Assembly: GCF_030063335.1 (NCBI RefSeq)
Contig: NZ_JASISW010000026.1
Span: 15,479-62,314, forward strand
Source: Rhodococcus sp. G-MC3
GTDB lineage: Bacteria; Actinomycetota; Actinomycetes; Mycobacteriales; Mycobacteriaceae
DNA: 46,836 bases
Reading direction: 5' to 3'
This document shows, piece after piece, positions 46,198-46,836 of the stretch (its first letter is position 1; each line of letters opens with the position of its first letter). The translations under genes and the position numbers were made by a program. The notes beneath the pieces were generated by a model. It saw only the letters and a program-made list of their open reading frames with translations. It was not told the origin of the DNA and did no database searches.

Positions 46198-46836
46198 CTC
46201 CCGAGCCTAATGGGAGTCTCCAGCTCAACGGAGGCTATCGAGCGAGATGCGTTGCACGAGTGGCATTCGACGTTGAATTTCCGGCCTTGTCGAGAATCAA
46301 GTGCTGTCTCTGCGCAGAATGTCCGATTTCTCGTTGGCGCTGGGTTCGGCGTGCTTGTTCGGTCAGTGTGAGTTCACCGTCTGCGCCGCCGTGGGCTGAC
46401 GGTGTGGAGCAGAGGCGCGGTCCTCGAGACCGAGGTCGCCGAACTCCCGGGTAGCGCTTGCACCCACGGGTGGTGCAGGCCTGTGAGATACCCGTATCGG
46501 GGACGCATCAGCTCGTGACTACAACTTCATGACCCGCTACAGCTAGACGCCGATCTGCACCAGAGCGGTGCTCATTGACCACTGATGTGCGGGAATGCCC
46601 GTTGCACAGGTACTTCCGCCCGGCGAAGACCAGTGAACTGCTCTTCGGGGACCCGACCGTACCTCTCGAAACCGTCGCCGAGGCCACCATCGCTTCGACC
46701 TGACGGCTTTAAACCTGAATACACCGATGAAGTGACAACTGAGCGCGAGTTGTGAATACGAAATGCCCTGTCGTGGTGAAAGAATCAATCTTGTCTAGGG
46801 AAAGATTCGGCCACTACGAAGGGCATCTCGCAGATG
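46198..46836. other. Right-edge intergenic region with a possible gene remnant
   Basis: No complete gene is seen in these 639 bases. On the plus strand, about 46594-46703, one frame reads VRECPLHRYFRPAKTSELLF, then GDPTVPLETVAEATIAST and a stop, with coding-like codons but no start, so it may be the 3' end of a decayed gene. The final 75 bases hold an inverted repeat, listed separately. Confidence 0.35.
46761..46826. repeat. Long imperfect inverted repeat at window edge
   Basis: AAATGCCCTGTCGTGGTG at 46761-46778 followed by AAAGAATC, and the arm 46804-46826 (GATTCGGCCACTACGAAG then GGCAT), are reverse complements over about 23 bases with a few mismatches, around a 17-base AT-rich centre. It could be the end and promoter region of an insertion sequence whose transposase begins just outside the window, or a strong hairpin. 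Confidence 0.6.

Overview
The window is high-GC actinobacterial DNA. Frequent GTG/TTG starts, 4-base ATGA/GTGA gene overlaps, an LppP/LprE-type lipoprotein, a SigF/SigB-type promoter and a mycofactocin-type SDR point to the Mycobacteriales, most likely Rhodococcus or a close relative. The genus is inferred from protein style, not from a marker gene.

Region 1 (1-22.9 kb) is the end of a non-ribosomal peptide cluster. A giant synthetase enters from the left and ends in a thioesterase at 16857. The visible order is (A)-T-E / C-A-T / C-A-T-E / C-A-T / C-A-T-TE, so at least five residues are added here, two of them epimerised. A convergent three-gene operon (type II thioesterase, SDR, then a one-module C*-A-T synthetase) faces it and overlaps its last 31 bases. 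The complete A domain before the second E and the A domain of the small synthetase carry threonine-like pocket residues. A luciferase-like flavin oxidoreductase is divergent from this operon. The large gene contains a two-module tandem duplication whose A domains are far more alike than their surroundings.

Region 2 (22.9-29.7 kb) is a loose accessory stretch. It holds a crotonase, a small Rho_N-type protein behind a stress-type promoter, a lipoprotein with two LppP/LprE domains, cyanase, a two-gene membrane-anchored operon and several decayed gene pieces. One piece contains an exact 59-bp copy of the type II thioesterase gene.

Region 3 (29.7-32.4 kb) holds a TerD domain fused to a PD-(D/E)XK nuclease-like domain, overlapping tail to tail with a potassium channel that seems to lack its voltage-sensor half.

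Region 4 (32.7-42.5 kb) is the most coherent functional block. It contains a methyltransferase, a shortened ECF sigma gene, a zinc-type anti-sigma-like protein, a MerA-like flavoprotein, a CDP-alcohol phosphatidyltransferase, a TVP38/TMEM64 protein, a four-gene YnjBCD-type ABC importer and a radical SAM enzyme. Most are joined by 4-base overlaps. The set recalls the uncharacterised Escherichia coli ydjXYZ-ynjABCDEF genes (gene content recalled from memory), combined with redox regulation and radical chemistry. I regard it as the best candidate for an undescribed system.

Region 5 (42.8-46.8 kb) has a haloacid-dehalogenase-type hydrolase, a UvrA-like tandem ABC ATPase lacking the UvrB-binding part, and a right edge with a decayed coding stretch and a large inverted repeat that may belong to a mobile element continuing outside the window. 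No tRNA, rRNA or CRISPR array was seen.
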